Source: Cryptomeria japonica (lineage: Eukaryota; Streptophyta; Pinopsida; Cupressales; Cupressaceae). From it: a stretch of 64,000 bases of DNA. The position numbers and the translations under genes were made by a program. The stretch covers positions 531,752,291 through 531,816,290 of the forward strand of contig NC_081409.1 in the NCBI RefSeq assembly GCF_030272615.1, in the 5' to 3' direction. This document shows positions 10,661 through 22,450 of this stretch, piece by piece. The notes beneath the pieces were generated by a model. That model was not told the origin of the DNA and made no database searches. It saw only the letters and a list, made by a program, of their open reading frames with translations. Each line of letters starts with the position of its first letter. Position 1 is the first letter of the stretch.

Positions 10661-13600
10661 ATGCCCTCCTCCTCTGAAGTTGCTTCCACTTCATCCACTG
10701 CAAAAGCTCAAGATGAGGGACAAGTTCTTCCATCCCTAAAATCACCCATGCTATCCCTCTGATTAGAATTCACCCCCTACCAGAGATTGCAAATGCATCT
10801 GTTGTCAATCCTATCCCTTATGCTACTCCTAATATTGTCGCTAAAGCTGAATCCAATGCTCCACCCAAAGAAAACCCTCCTAAACCAAAAATAAAGAAGG
10901 TAATGAAGACTATTGTGGTTTAAAATGATGACAAGTTATCAGATGATCCAATCCCTCCCCCGAAAGCCAGGAAACCCACTCAGAAGAGAAGGCGAGCGAC
11001 TACAAAGTCCTCTACCCAAAAACCACTTACAAAGGCTTCCTTAGTTGAAAATCCATTTGTTGAGGAGTCAAACCCATAGGGAGAGGCCTTTGAGCCTAAG
11101 AAGAGGAAAGCCCCTACAAATAAAGAAACACCTTGGGCTCCTAAGAAGACAAAGCAGGCTCTTGCAGAAGTGGAACAAGCTCCCGATCAATCTGACTACA
11201 GAAGCCTCTATCCTAGTAGCTCCATCAAAGACAATTGAAGAAGTTTCACAGGAAGTAGAGGAGCAGCTTGAGGAAATGGAACCAAGAAAAAAGAGAGAAG
11301 GAAGGAGTCTTCATTATGACCTCCTTTAATTTTTCCATGGCTCTACCATGTAGGAAGGCCTTAAGTCTAGATTCAGTGATCGAGAGTTTGGATGAAGGGA
11401 TGCCCACACCAATGACCGAGGGTGGGGCATATTTTACTTCTTTTATGGAAACGAAGATAAATCTATCCCAGTCTCAAACCCATAGAGGCTGAATTTGGGA
11501 AAGTTGGTGGTCCCAAATGTATTTGTGGAGCCAATGTTGATTAGAGAATTGGCTAAAAATTATCATCATCAGAGCATGGCAGTCAAGAGAGCCTCAGTCC
11601 ATGTATTAGTAGATATATTAAAGGAGGATATAGTTGAATTCTTCTTTGGATAGAAGTTCTCTTAGAAGCATAAACAAAGAAAGGCTAAAAATGAGTATTT
11701 CACCAAGAAGGATTTTTATAGGCAAATGATCTTGCCCATTTTGTTAAGGAAATTGTTTAAAGAAGGCAAAATATATCTCCTGTATTCAGAGGTGGAACCT
11801 CTTGATTTAACCCTCTTTGAAGAATACTTTACAAAGGCCTACTATGCTCTTTGCCAAGTTTTGGGAGAAGCCTGCTGACTGACAATGATGCCAGTAGATT
11901 TCATGATGATGGCAATACAGATACAACATGTAGACACAAATGAACTATATGATTTTGCTAAGGTTATTGAAGAGAAATTGTATGATGGATTGATCAATGC
12001 AAGGAAACTTAAGGAGGGTTTAAAATTAAAGCATTATTTATTATTGTGCCACTTGATTCTTTATCAAAACATGACTGGGTGGGAGGAATCCTTAAGGGTG
12101 AATCTTTTTGAGCCAAATACATAGAAAAGAAGAGGAAACATCTTCCCTAAATGGTAAAATATAATAAATTCAATGTAGGGTGTGACACCCTTGATAAAGT
12201 ACAAGAATTCCTTGTAAGTAACTATAGGTTCAAAGTGGGCCAAGCAAGGCATTATGACCTAGAGGGTTACATAAATGATATTAGAATAAATAAATTGAGG
12301 GTGAGGGGTTTCACCCACCATTTTTGATGAAAGAGAAGACCTGATTAGAAATGCATACCCCTTTGTGGCCTTGCAAAGGAGAAGAAAATGGAACTACCTA
12401 AGTAAGTTGGAGAGGAAGAGGAAAGAAGAGGACCCTTAATTTTAGGGATTTTATGCTAATTTCCACAATGACTTTTCTACGATGTCTTGCAAGGTCAGAA
12501 ATTTTGATTAATTGATTAAAAAGGAGTTGGCCTAGAGGCAGGCCAAACAACCTAGTGGGGTGGAATAAGAAAGGCTTTCATTTTACCCCTCGTTAAAGTA
12601 TAAAGAAAAGGAAGTTTTGAAAGGTGAATCCTCTCAAGGTACACCTCTATAGGAAACTCAAGGAATAGGACAACCAAGTCCCAAGGCAACAAGGAAGGTG
12701 GAGAAGGGAAAGGCCAAGAATTATGACTTTGCTAACATTACTGTAGAAGAAATTGACACTAGTGTACCACCACCTTCCCCTCCCCATCATGCACTCAGAG
12801 AGGATGAGGTTGTAGAAGTACTAACAAATATGGATGGGGAAATCATCCCAAGTGTCATCCCTAAGGATGAGGTCACTGATGAGAGGGTAATTACCTCTAA
12901 AATTTTCTCATCTGATGATAATTTTGTTAATTCAGATGAATTCAAATGTTTTTGGTTAAGAGAGAAGCTTAAAGAGTTATCTAAAGAAGAAATTAGAAAT
13001 TTTGATAAGAGTAGCATTAAGTTCACTCCCGAAGAATGAAGGGAGTTAGTCAAGAAGAGTGGCATAATCTTGGTACCAGGTTGGAACCTTGAGAATTTTT
13101 TTGTTCTTGATTAGGTAATGAGACAAGAGGACCCCATCTATGCACAAGAATTTGGAGAGCATGGGTCCTGGGTTAACCCAATCATAATAGCCTTTGCCTT
13201 GTGGTGTAAGGCTCCCAACATAGAAAAGCCTATGGTTTTGAGGGGGATGGAGCACAGGATGGGTGATGCAGTTGTGAGGACTCTTGCTAATACAACTGCA
13301 TCAGAGGCAACCACTGTATCAATGTATGCTACAGATTTTGCCAAGCTAGTTGTAGAAGAGGAGGAAAAGAAACATGAGAAGCTCAAAGCCTTACACATGA
13401 CTTTGAATGCTGATCATAGGAGGATCTTCATTGAGAATACAAAGATAAAGAATGAATTGGTCAAGCGTTATTCAATATTTGTAGTACGTCCCAAGCCCGA
13501 GGAGCTTGAAAAAATGAAAGAGGAATTCCAAAAAGTAAAAGAAGAGGGTGAGAAGAATTATTTGGACATAAGGAAATAAATAATATTACAAATTTCAAAC

Positions 13601-14153
13601 AGGTCCTAGGCCGCTTGAATGAGGTCCACACCTCTTATTCTTTGGTGTCATAATTATGTGACCAGATTGATGAAATTCTTTCATTTTTCAACCAATTAGA
13701 AATACTTGGTTTCCCAAGGGCCGACAATTAAAGGAAATTATTTTAGCAATAAAAAATGACCCCAAGGAACCCCAAATTATGGGGACCACATGGAAAAATT
13801 ATAATTTACTGACTAAAAAACTTCCCCACGTGAAGGAGGAAAAGAAGGTAATTATAGAGAAGTTAGGATCATTCAGAGGCTTGAAGAAGTGGGACATTCC
13901 CCCAATTTCGATAGATGAGGGGCATATGAAAGATCTTGCCAAGTGGGGAGAGGACTTCACATCAACAATTAATACGGTCCTGGATGCATTAGTTAACAAG
14001 CCTAACCAAGAGAATGCCTATTGTATGATAATTGACAAAATCATTTATGTGGATTCTCTCTACCACAAATGTACATTGGAGACTGTAATCATGCCCTCTC
14101 CAAAAGTTAGATATGCAATAAATAAACTGCAAGGTCTAAGGTCCGTTACATAG
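10661..14153 (+). pseudogene. Long decayed protein-coding region, unrecognised family
   Basis: About 3.5 kb of coding-like sequence broken by stops and frameshifts, all on the plus strand. Order: Ser-rich start (MPSSSEVASTSSTAKAQDEG) and a Pro/Lys-rich low-complexity part (10661-11240); a folded-looking part with KLVVPNVFVEPMLIRELAKNY and ILPILLRKLFKEGKIY (about 11500-11880); a helical part at 11885-12124 (NELYDFAKVIEEKLYDGLINA); an acidic linker with PPPSPPHH (12698-13039); a long charged, probably coiled-coil region (13118-13579); and a last helical segment with a natural stop (13779-14153). No retroviral protease, integrase, RT or zinc knuckle is present. It could be the product of a non-autonomous element or a plant-mobile-domain-like gene family; I cannot decide. 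Confidence 0.55.
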
Positions 14154-15484
14154 CCAACAGATGATGTAGATATTTGGCATAAAATGTATTTCTTATAAGA
14201 GAAGAGCAACTTGGGGAAGAGGACTAGGTGAGATTGTATCTATTTTTGGTATCCTCCTCTTTGTTTTTCCCTCGTAGGTTGACATTTTGGTGAGGTGATA
14301 TAAATGCTCAATAGCTTCATAGCGATCAAGGTGCACCTATTTCAGTTTTGAAGATCTTGATCATTCCTGTGGTCAGTACAAGTGTAGAGCATATCATCTG
14401 ACAGATTTCATCAAAGGCGTGGCTCTAGGATCTACTTGACATCCTTGTAGATATTTGCAATAAATGAGTTTTGAAAATCAACATGCATGGAATATTTTGA
14501 GCTACTTGGTAGCATTTTGTAAAATATAGCAGTTAGGATTTTGACAAGTATCACACTCGGCTTGAATCTTATTTTTTTCCCTTGGTGTTATAAAAGGGAA
14601 TTCAGGGCCATTGTGATGAGATTGGATTCTAGAAAATATTTCTTAGTATATAATAGGCCTAGAGGAATGCAAAGATTGGTGAACATTTCATTTCTACAGA
14701 TGTCCCCTTGAAATGTAAACAGATATTTTGATGATTAATGAAATGAAGATCATTATCTAATTGTCGTATATTTTCTATCCACATGTTGTATGAACTTCTA
14801 TATTAATGATATTTAAGTTTGTCTTCCTCCTGTAGGAATGTGTAGTTTAAATGTGGGTCTCTCTCAAGGAGAGTTAAAATCTATTTTATGAACTAGTGCA
14901 ATATGTGTTTGATTGGAATTATTAGTCATTCTACTATGATTTTCAGAACAAATTATGCAAGTCATAATATGTTTAAATGTGTATTAAGTGTGTTTCATAG
15001 CAAGTGTTGATGTTCTAGAGGTTGGACTTTGTTTACCTTGGGTAGGTATTGATCAAGTTTAAGTTTTCAGAACCATTCTTATTTCACCTTTTATATTCTT
15101 ATTCCAACTTTAATATTTATGTAGTAGGAGTAGTTTCTAGATTAGCTTAGGAAATCAGTCTCAATGCATGTAGGAAATAAGAAAACCAAGGTTGTAGCCA
15201 GAACCAAGGGTTTATCATTCTTTCCTTGGTATATTTTCATTGAGATATCTACTTAATGGAACAATGTAAAACCATATAATAGTATAAAATCCTAAGATAT
15301 TGTTGAGGTAAACCCGCCTTGGTCATGCAGAGACAAAAGTGTAGAAGATTACAGTCTCAGTTATTGAATGTTGTTCGTTGGTCAAATCCAACCTTAGACA
15401 TGCTGATAGAAAACTGGCTACGTACTTAGGGTTTAGGGATCCATTGATTTGGGAACCAACATAAAGTATAGATTGATTGAGAGG
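14154..15484. other. Non-coding spacer with TATA-like box
   Basis: No sustained frame. A good TATA-like TTATAAAAGGG lies at about 14588, but no LTR edges are visible. Nothing else recognised. Confidence 0.3.
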
Positions 15485-16888
15485 CAAATTTTTTTGAGAA
15501 GAGTGTTTGATACACCAACCTTGGATGTAGAAACCCTAGTAGTTGATATTGCAATGTTTAGCTAGGCCATAATGAGGAAGTTACATCAGGATAATAGTGA
15601 ACTACATCAAACATATATGCAAGTGTTGATTAAATTAAGGGTCGAAGAAGAGAAAATTGTATCATATACAAGTGGCCTTGTGCCTATCATAATAAGCCCT
15701 TCAGAAGAGGCATTTCCATCAAATAGGGATGCCCTTCTTGAAGAAGTCATAAATCTCAAAAGTCAAGTGTAAGAATTGAAGGGGGATAAAATGCAAGCTT
15801 ATGATAAAATTGTCTTAGATTTAGTTAAACACCAATTAGCTAAAATTTATGTCAAGGTGGATGATGCATATAAGGAAATTGTAAACTTAAATCAGGCCTT
15901 AATGAAGCATGAACATGATTCATCTATTCTACAAGATATCATAAATAGATGGATCCCAAGGAATTCTATAATTAGGAAAATGGTCAAATCATCCAAGCAT
16001 AATCCAAATAAGCCACTTGAGATGGAAGGAGTGTCAAAAGCCATGGGAATCCTATATGATGTCCTTTGATATATGATGAATCTAGATAAGAAGCTAAGAG
16101 AAAAGGTCAAGGCAATTGAAGAAATGAAGGTCAAAATAGTGCCTAGCATGAAAGATGAACAAGGGCAAGCCAAAACCCGAGATAAGTGGAAAGTAGCATG
16201 TGAAGTTGTTGGGCCTAGGGTTGTGTCTTTGGTGTGTAGATGGAAATTTGGATACTGGAGCATTCAATATGATTCTTGATGAACTAATTTCATTAGAGAA
16301 GATGTGTGACACTATTGGTAGAGAATCAAGGGTAATCTTGGTTGCCCAATGTCAATCACAATGAAAAAGTGGTCAAAGTTTTGGAATTTGATTGGATATA
16401 TGATAGATTACATGGAGCTTGGGAGGATAGGTATGAGAGTGATTGATTTGTATTTCAATTTGTCATAAGATTTCAATTCACTTCATATTTTACAAAAGAT
16501 GATTTAGGGATTTTCAACTCTCAAGCGGTGCAACATTTTTGGCCTGTCTAAATAGATCAAGAATCACCACTAGAGCTCTTCATTGACACACATGTGATCC
16601 AACAATGAGTTTTGAATGTGTTGTCATGAATAATTGCACCCTGATGCTAAGTTGGGAGATCAATAATCCTGTAAAACATGGAAGCACCTTCAATCATGTG
16701 GATTTATTGTGATGAAGGTGAATGTCTAGAGCGAGTTGGTGCTCTTAATGGACCTCCTGCAAACTAACCTCTTGATGGGAAAAATAATAGAAGAAAACTT
16801 GAAATGAAAATTATCCTAGGTGGTGATGTAACAAACATCCTAATTTTATTTTCTATCCTAAAATCACAACCAAAATCAATGAAAGAAG
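15485..16888 (+). pseudogene. Decayed coiled-coil reading frame interrupted by element A
   Basis: Coding-like plus-strand sequence in three main pieces (to 15772, 15776-16069, 16073-16279) separated by single stops, then fragments to the edge of element A. It is rich in Glu, Lys and Leu with heptad-like spacing (MRKLHQDNSELHQ, VVDIAMFS, KIYVKVDDAYKEIVNLNQAL), so a coiled coil is likely. The last stretch before the insertion (ILILFSILKSQPKSMKEAF) stays open into the target duplicate and remains in frame with sequence on the far side of A as preserved at 60570 onward. Probably the same unrecognised family as 10661-14153. No function can be assigned. Confidence 0.5.
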
Positions 16889-16893
16889 CTTTT
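16889..16893. repeat. Element A target-site duplication, left
   Basis: CTTTT immediately before the 5' LTR, matched exactly by CTTTT at 35208-35212 and, in the duplicated locus, at 60570-60574. Confidence 0.85.
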
Positions 16894-18242
16894 TGTTGGA
16901 TATTGCTGCTACTAGGATATGTTGTTGTCATTGATGTCAACATATTCCTATGATTTATTGCTTTCATGGTTGCAAATTGGTTTATTGGGATCATGGTTTT
17001 GTTTATGGAGTATTCCTTATATCATTATATCTTTCTGTATTGGTTTCAATGATTCAGAAGCTTAATTAGTCATATCATGTGATCCGATTTACAGTTTGGT
17101 TTTTTTGATCAGTGCTTTGTAGATTTCAATATTTTCTCCAGTATATTCTGGTGTGATCAGATATTGAGTTATAATTTTGAGATATTGTTTGGGATGTTCA
17201 TGTGTATCTACATGATGGTTCATGATTTGATGCTCCACAAGCTATCTTTCTAGTTTGAGTTGCTACTGTTTGAGCATTCTCAAGTCTCAGATGTTGATGG
17301 ATGAAGATTTGATAAGTGGTGTCGGTGTAGCTATTGAAGATGGTTCTAATGTTGTTGTTGGTGTTTCCTAATTATGTCCTATTTATTTTGGTGGTCTGCA
17401 TTGATCCTTGTGCATGTTCTTGGTGTTTTTTCTGATCCGATGATATTCTTCATGTATGCGGTATTCTTGGTGGTGTTTGCGATTGTTCTTGGTGAATATT
17501 TGTAGTGGTGTTGCATGTTTGGAGATTTTATTTAGGTCCATGTTAAGTCATGTATATCATTATATTGGTCTGGTGGTCAATCTTTGTATCGTGTGATGTA
17601 ATTTTATAATTGTGAGATGAGGGTTTAGCTGATATTGTTTCCAAGGTTGATGATCAGTATATATAGATGATTCAGTCTTGTAATTTGGGTATTGGTGTTG
17701 TGTCTGCATTATCATAGAGTGGTATATATGGTGCTTAAGAAAATATATCTTTCAGTATTGTGATTGAATAAAGATTGGAGTATTGTAGAGAAGACAAGTG
17801 TGCTTAATTAGAACTATCATCAGGCATTTGTAGATGCTATTCTTTCAGTTCATTTGATTCTGGATTGTTGTCCAAACATCTTGTAAGTCAGTGAGATTGC
17901 TTTTTAAGGTAGTGAGACTTCCTTGAGGGTTGTAGCCTTTTGGGTTAGTATATCTGAGTAGTGAGCTCTAGGAAGTGAGTCTGGATGCATGTGCATCCCT
18001 CATTTTAATATTTACACATACTACTGTAGAGTATCATCTTATTGTGGGTAGGTTCCCACCGTGGTTTTTCCCTTAACCAAGTTTTCCACATCAAAATATT
18101 GGTGTTGTGTGTTGTGCTATCTATTTTCTTACCTTTGTTGTTATTGCAGTTAATTAGATTTGTATTTGAGGTTAAGTTTGATAATCCAGTGAAAACCAAT
18201 TCATTCCCCCCTCTCAATTTTCCTTCATTGCTTTTTCCAACA
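16894..18242 (+). repeat. A 5' LTR
   Basis: 1349 bp, with matching ends TGTTGGA...TCCAACA. It carries the motif TTGTCATTGATGTCAACA about 30 bp from its start and the conserved pyrimidine block (CATTCCCCCCTCTCA) near its end. The short open frames on either strand inside it are not genes. Confidence 0.92.
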
Positions 18243-18244
18243 AT

Positions 18245-18256
18245 TGGTATCAGAGC
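18245..18256 (+). other. A primer-binding site
   Basis: TGGTATCAGAGC, a perfect 12-base complement to plant initiator-Met tRNA, two bases after the LTR. Confidence 0.95.
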
Positions 18257-18298
18257 TAGATCTTCTGGAAGAAACTTGACCGCTTGAGGAGATCCGGG

Positions 18299-19408
18299 AT
18301 GGCAACTGGAGGTGTTAGAGTCTGAGATTCGATGGAAGTAATTATACTATATGGAAGAACTGGATGGAGGTACACTTAAGATGTCTTGGAGAGGATTACT
18401 ATAATATTACAAAGGATGCCTATTCTATTCCTCAGAATGGACCGGTTACTGCTGGTGAGATCAAGGATGTTGAAAATAACATTAGAGCTAAGGAAGAATT
18501 GCTAAGTACTCTGAATAATTTTGAGATGACTAATGTAATGGGACTTTAGACTACACATGAGATCTGGGAGAATATTGAGATCTTGTAAGAAGGAGATAAA
18601 CAATTCAAAGTTGCTAAGTTGCAGAGCTTGAAAGGGAAGTATGAGATGCCGAAAATGGGAGAAGATGAGAACATAAACTCTTTCATGGCTAAGGTGAATG
18701 AACTTGTCCTAGGTATCAAATGTGTCTATGGAACCCTTGAGGAAAATTAAATTGTTGCTATGGTGCTAAGATCATTTCCTCCTACTTACAAACATATGGT
18801 AGTGGGTATTAATGAGATTCAGAGTGTAACTACTGTGACAAGAGATATGTTGGTCAGAAAGATTGCTGCATTTGAACTGATCAAATTTGGTGAATCACAT
18901 GGAAAGTCAGAGACAACATTTAGAGAATTTGTATCCTAGAAGAAGTATGACCCTGATGAATGAAAAATATCTAGATATTAAAGAGAGAGAAGAGAGATGG
19001 AAGAGAAAGAAAGAGAATTGGTTTGATCTTCAAGCATTGATTTCCCAGAGATTGCCTGAAGGAGTTGGTAAGTATGATGGTAGATTGTCTCTGAAATGTT
19101 TTTCTCGCAATAAGATAGGACATTTTGCTTCTAGATGCCTGAAGAGAATGTCTAAATATGATAGGAATGATAAATATGATAGGAATGATAGATATGAGAG
19201 GAATGATAGATATCAGAAGTATGAGAAGTATTATAAGCCTTACAAGTCTAACTGCAAGTATAAGCATCAAAAGAACTGTTATTATGCTGCTGATGAAAAT
19301 GTCACAGATGAAGAATTAGAAGGAGATGAAATTGTGTTTATTGCTATCAGAGAAGATGGATCGGTACCTGTTGTTCCACAAGCTGCACTATTGAGGAGAA
19401 AGATTTAG
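18299..19408 (+). pseudogene. A copia gag remnant
   Basis: ATG at 18299, 43 bp after the primer site. After a frameshift within about 30 bp the reading becomes RFDGSNYTIWKNWMEVHL, the hallmark start of copia gag. Middle fragments (KYEMPKMGEDENINSFMAKV) match the UBN2-type gag core. The zinc knuckle at about 19096-19137 reads CFSRNKIGHFASRC, where Arg replaces the second Cys. It is followed by an unusual KYDRND-type repeat (about 19150-19220). Several stops are TAG or TAA in place of a probable CAG or CAA. Confidence 0.85.
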
Positions 19409-22049
19409 TTGCTAAAGTTGAAGAGAAAGATGAATGGGTGATTGACAGTGGTTGTTCACATGATATGACCAGTGATAAAAGAAATTTATGAATATGGAGA
19501 GATATGATGGTGGAATAGTAAGATTTGGAGATGACAAAGCCTATGTGATCCGTGATAAAGGTTCTATTTCCTTTGATGGTAAGGATAAGATTGATGATGT
19601 TTTCTATGTTGAAGATTTGAAGCATAATGTTTTGGGTGTTGGATAGATGGTGGACAAAGGTTATGATTTTCTATTCAAGAATGGAAAATGTAAGATCCTA
19701 AATGCCTCTGGTATAGAGATTGCATCAGGAACTAAGACTGAAGGTAATATATTTTATTTGAATGTCGGTGAGAAAAGTTGCTTGATTGCTCAAATTGATG
19801 AAAGTTGGTTGTGGCATAGGAGAATGCGTCATGTTAATTTTGATTCAATGATTAAGATCGGTTCTACTCAAGATATTAGAGATTTGCCTAAATTTATTAA
19901 GCCTGCTAATCTGGTATGTAAGGAATCTCAAATGGGTAAGAAAACAAGGATTTATTTCAAGGGTAAGCAGTATTCATTTGATGGATTGCTAGATCTTGTG
20001 CATAATGACCTATGTGGAACTACTACAATAAGAAGTGTATAGGGCAACAAATATTTCATGTTATTGATTGATGATTATTCTAGGATGATGTGGGTTTCCT
20101 TTTTGAGAGAGAAATCAAAATCATTGGACAAATTCAAGATATTCAAAGAAAAAGTTGAAAATGAGTCAAGACTAAAGCTAAAATGTCTAAGATCTCATAG
20201 AGGAGGAGAATTATGTTCTGGTGAGTTTGACTTATTTTGTGAGAAGCATGGAATTACAAGACAATTATCTACTCCTAGAATCCCATAACAGAATGGAGTT
20301 GTTGAAAGGAAGAACATGACTATCTTGGATGCTGCAAGGACTATGCTAATTGAAGGGAATGTTTCCTGAAGATCTATTGGAGAGAAGTTGTTAGCACTGT
20401 TGTTTACACATTCAACCAAGTGCATATAAAAGGTGATATTGGTAAGACTCCTTACGAGCTATGGTTTGGTCATGTTCCTACTATGAGATGTTTCAAATTT
20501 TTTGGAAGCAAGTGTTATATCAAGAGAGATGAGGAAATAGGAACGTTTGATGTGAAAAGTGATGAAGGAATTTTCTTGGGATATTCAACAAAGATCAAAG
20601 CCTACTGGTGCTACAATAAGAGACTGAGAAAGATAGTGGAAAGTGAAAATATGAAGGTTGATGAGAACTATGGAAAAGAGGTTAGAGCATGCAGATATGA
20701 TGATGATCAGAATGTTGTTTTAACACTAAATCAGACTGAAGAATTAAAGTAGAATGATCTGGTAGAGGCAATTAATCCAAATATTGCTGCTATCAGTGGA
20801 GGGGTGTAGGAACCTGAAAATCAAAATAATTAGAAGACTCTGAGGTATGTGAGATTGAATCATTCTAAAAATCAGATCATTAGTGATAAAAATAAAGGAG
20901 TAATGACTAGGAGAAGGCTAGGTGCTGAAGAGGTGTGTTTGATTTCTAAAATTGAACGTAAAGATGTTGTTGAGGCTTGCAAAGATGAAAATTGGATGAA
21001 GGCTATGGAAGAAGAATTGAATCAAATTGAAAAGAATAACACCTGGGAAGTTGTGCCTATACCTAAAGATAAGAATGTGATTGGTACTAAATGGGTATTC
21101 AGGAACAAATTGAATGAAGTTGGTGAAGTTGTCAGAAATAAAGATAGATTGGTATGAAAAGGATATTCACAAAAGGAAGGGATTGATTATGAGGATACTT
21201 TTGATCTGGTAGCTAGACTTAAAGCTGTTAGAGTATTGCTTGCATATGCTACTTCTAAGGATTTCAAAGTATATTAGATGGATGTCAAGTTAGCCTTTTT
21301 GAATGCTGATCTTGAGGAAGAAGTCTACATTGAACAACTTGATGCATTTTCATTATCAGATGATGGATATATGGTATGCAAACTGAAGAAATCTTTTTAT
21401 GGATTAAAACAAGCCCCTAGAGCCTGGTATGGTAGATTGGATAAGTATTTACTAAAATTAAGGTTTAATAAAGGTACCGCTAATGGTAATCTATATCTCA
21501 AGACTCAGAATGATAAAATTTTGATTCTTGAAGTTTTTGTCAATGATATTATCTTTGGAGGAGATGATAACTTAAGTATGAAGTTTGCCAGTGATATTGA
21601 AAAAGAATTTGAGATGTCTATGATAGGAGAAATAAAAATTTTCTTAGGATTGCAGATTTCATAGACTAGAAAATGTATTTTTATATCTCAAGCTAAATAT
21701 GTGAAGGAATTGCTGAAGAAGTTTGGGTTAGAAGATTCCAAACTGGTTAGAACTCCTATGGTGATTGGTTAAAAATTATCCAAGAATGATGAATCTCCAA
21801 AATCTAATCAGACCTTGTACAGTTCTATGGTTGGTGGACTGCTATACCTAACTCAGACTAGACCTAACATTATGCATGTTGTATGCATGGCTACTAGATA
21901 TCAAGCTGATCTAAAAGAGAGTTATGTCACTGTTGTGAAAAGGATATTCAAATACTTGAAAGGAACAATGGAATATGGCTTATGGTATTCAAGGAATGAT
22001 GATTTCATGTTATTTTATTACACTGATGATGATTGGGTTGGTGATGTTG
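19409..22049 (+). pseudogene. A copia pol remnant (PR-IN-RT, start of RNase H)
   Basis: Protease box WVIDSGCSHDMT (about 19437); GAG-pre-integrase piece with WLWHRRMRHVN (19647-20042); integrase core with LVHNDLCG and ERKNMTILDAARTML, where the middle Asp box reads RSHRGGE (Asp to His); RT palm with MDVKLAFLNADLEEEVYIEQ and GLKQAPRAWYGRLDKY (21278-21664). The RT active site reads FVNDIIF in place of YVDD. Thumb/connection fragments follow (21815-22049), ending at YYTDDDWVGDV where element B is inserted. At least eight in-frame stops, mostly explained by C-to-T change, separate the pieces. Not functional. Confidence 0.9.
22045..22049. repeat. Element B target-site duplication, left
   Basis: TGTTG, repeated exactly at 33079-33083. 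Removing B plus one copy rejoins the A RNase H frame at Val-Asp-Asp. Confidence 0.92.
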
Positions 22050-22314
22050 TGTTGGAACATAATGGACCACTGAGAGGGGGGTGAATATGTGGTGATCAAT
22101 AAAAACTTTAACTCCCAAAAGGTCTAGGCTTTAATAATAATAATCATAAAGTAATGAGAAAAGGTATCAAGCACATGAGAACACACACATAAGAGGCAAC
22201 CCATAACACAAGTGTATAATAGGAAAACCCACGGTGGGGAAAAACCTCGGTGATAAATGCTACTAGAGTCTACTGCTCCAATCCAGCCTCATAGGTAAAA
22301 ACTAATTATAACAT

Positions 22315-22450
22315 TTAGGGCACCAAACCAAGTAGCACCAACTCCTAGCTTTAGGGAACCAACCCAAGGAGCACCAACCCAAAGGAGCACCAACCACTGG
22401 CTTTAGGACACCAACCCAAGGAGCACCAACCCCTAGCTCTGAGCACCCAC
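22315..22450. repeat. GCACCAACCCAAGGA tandem repeat in B LTR
   Basis: About four degenerate units of roughly 35-45 bp with core GGCACCAACCCAAGGAGCA and CCTAGCTTTAGG spacer. Equivalent blocks lie at about 29930-30080 and 55845-55960, and a shorter one in the F LTR (about 46907-46985). Confidence 0.75.

Noticed and set aside
14588-14598. TATA-like box as a promoter
   Set aside because: No transcription unit, LTR edge or downstream intact frame supports it.
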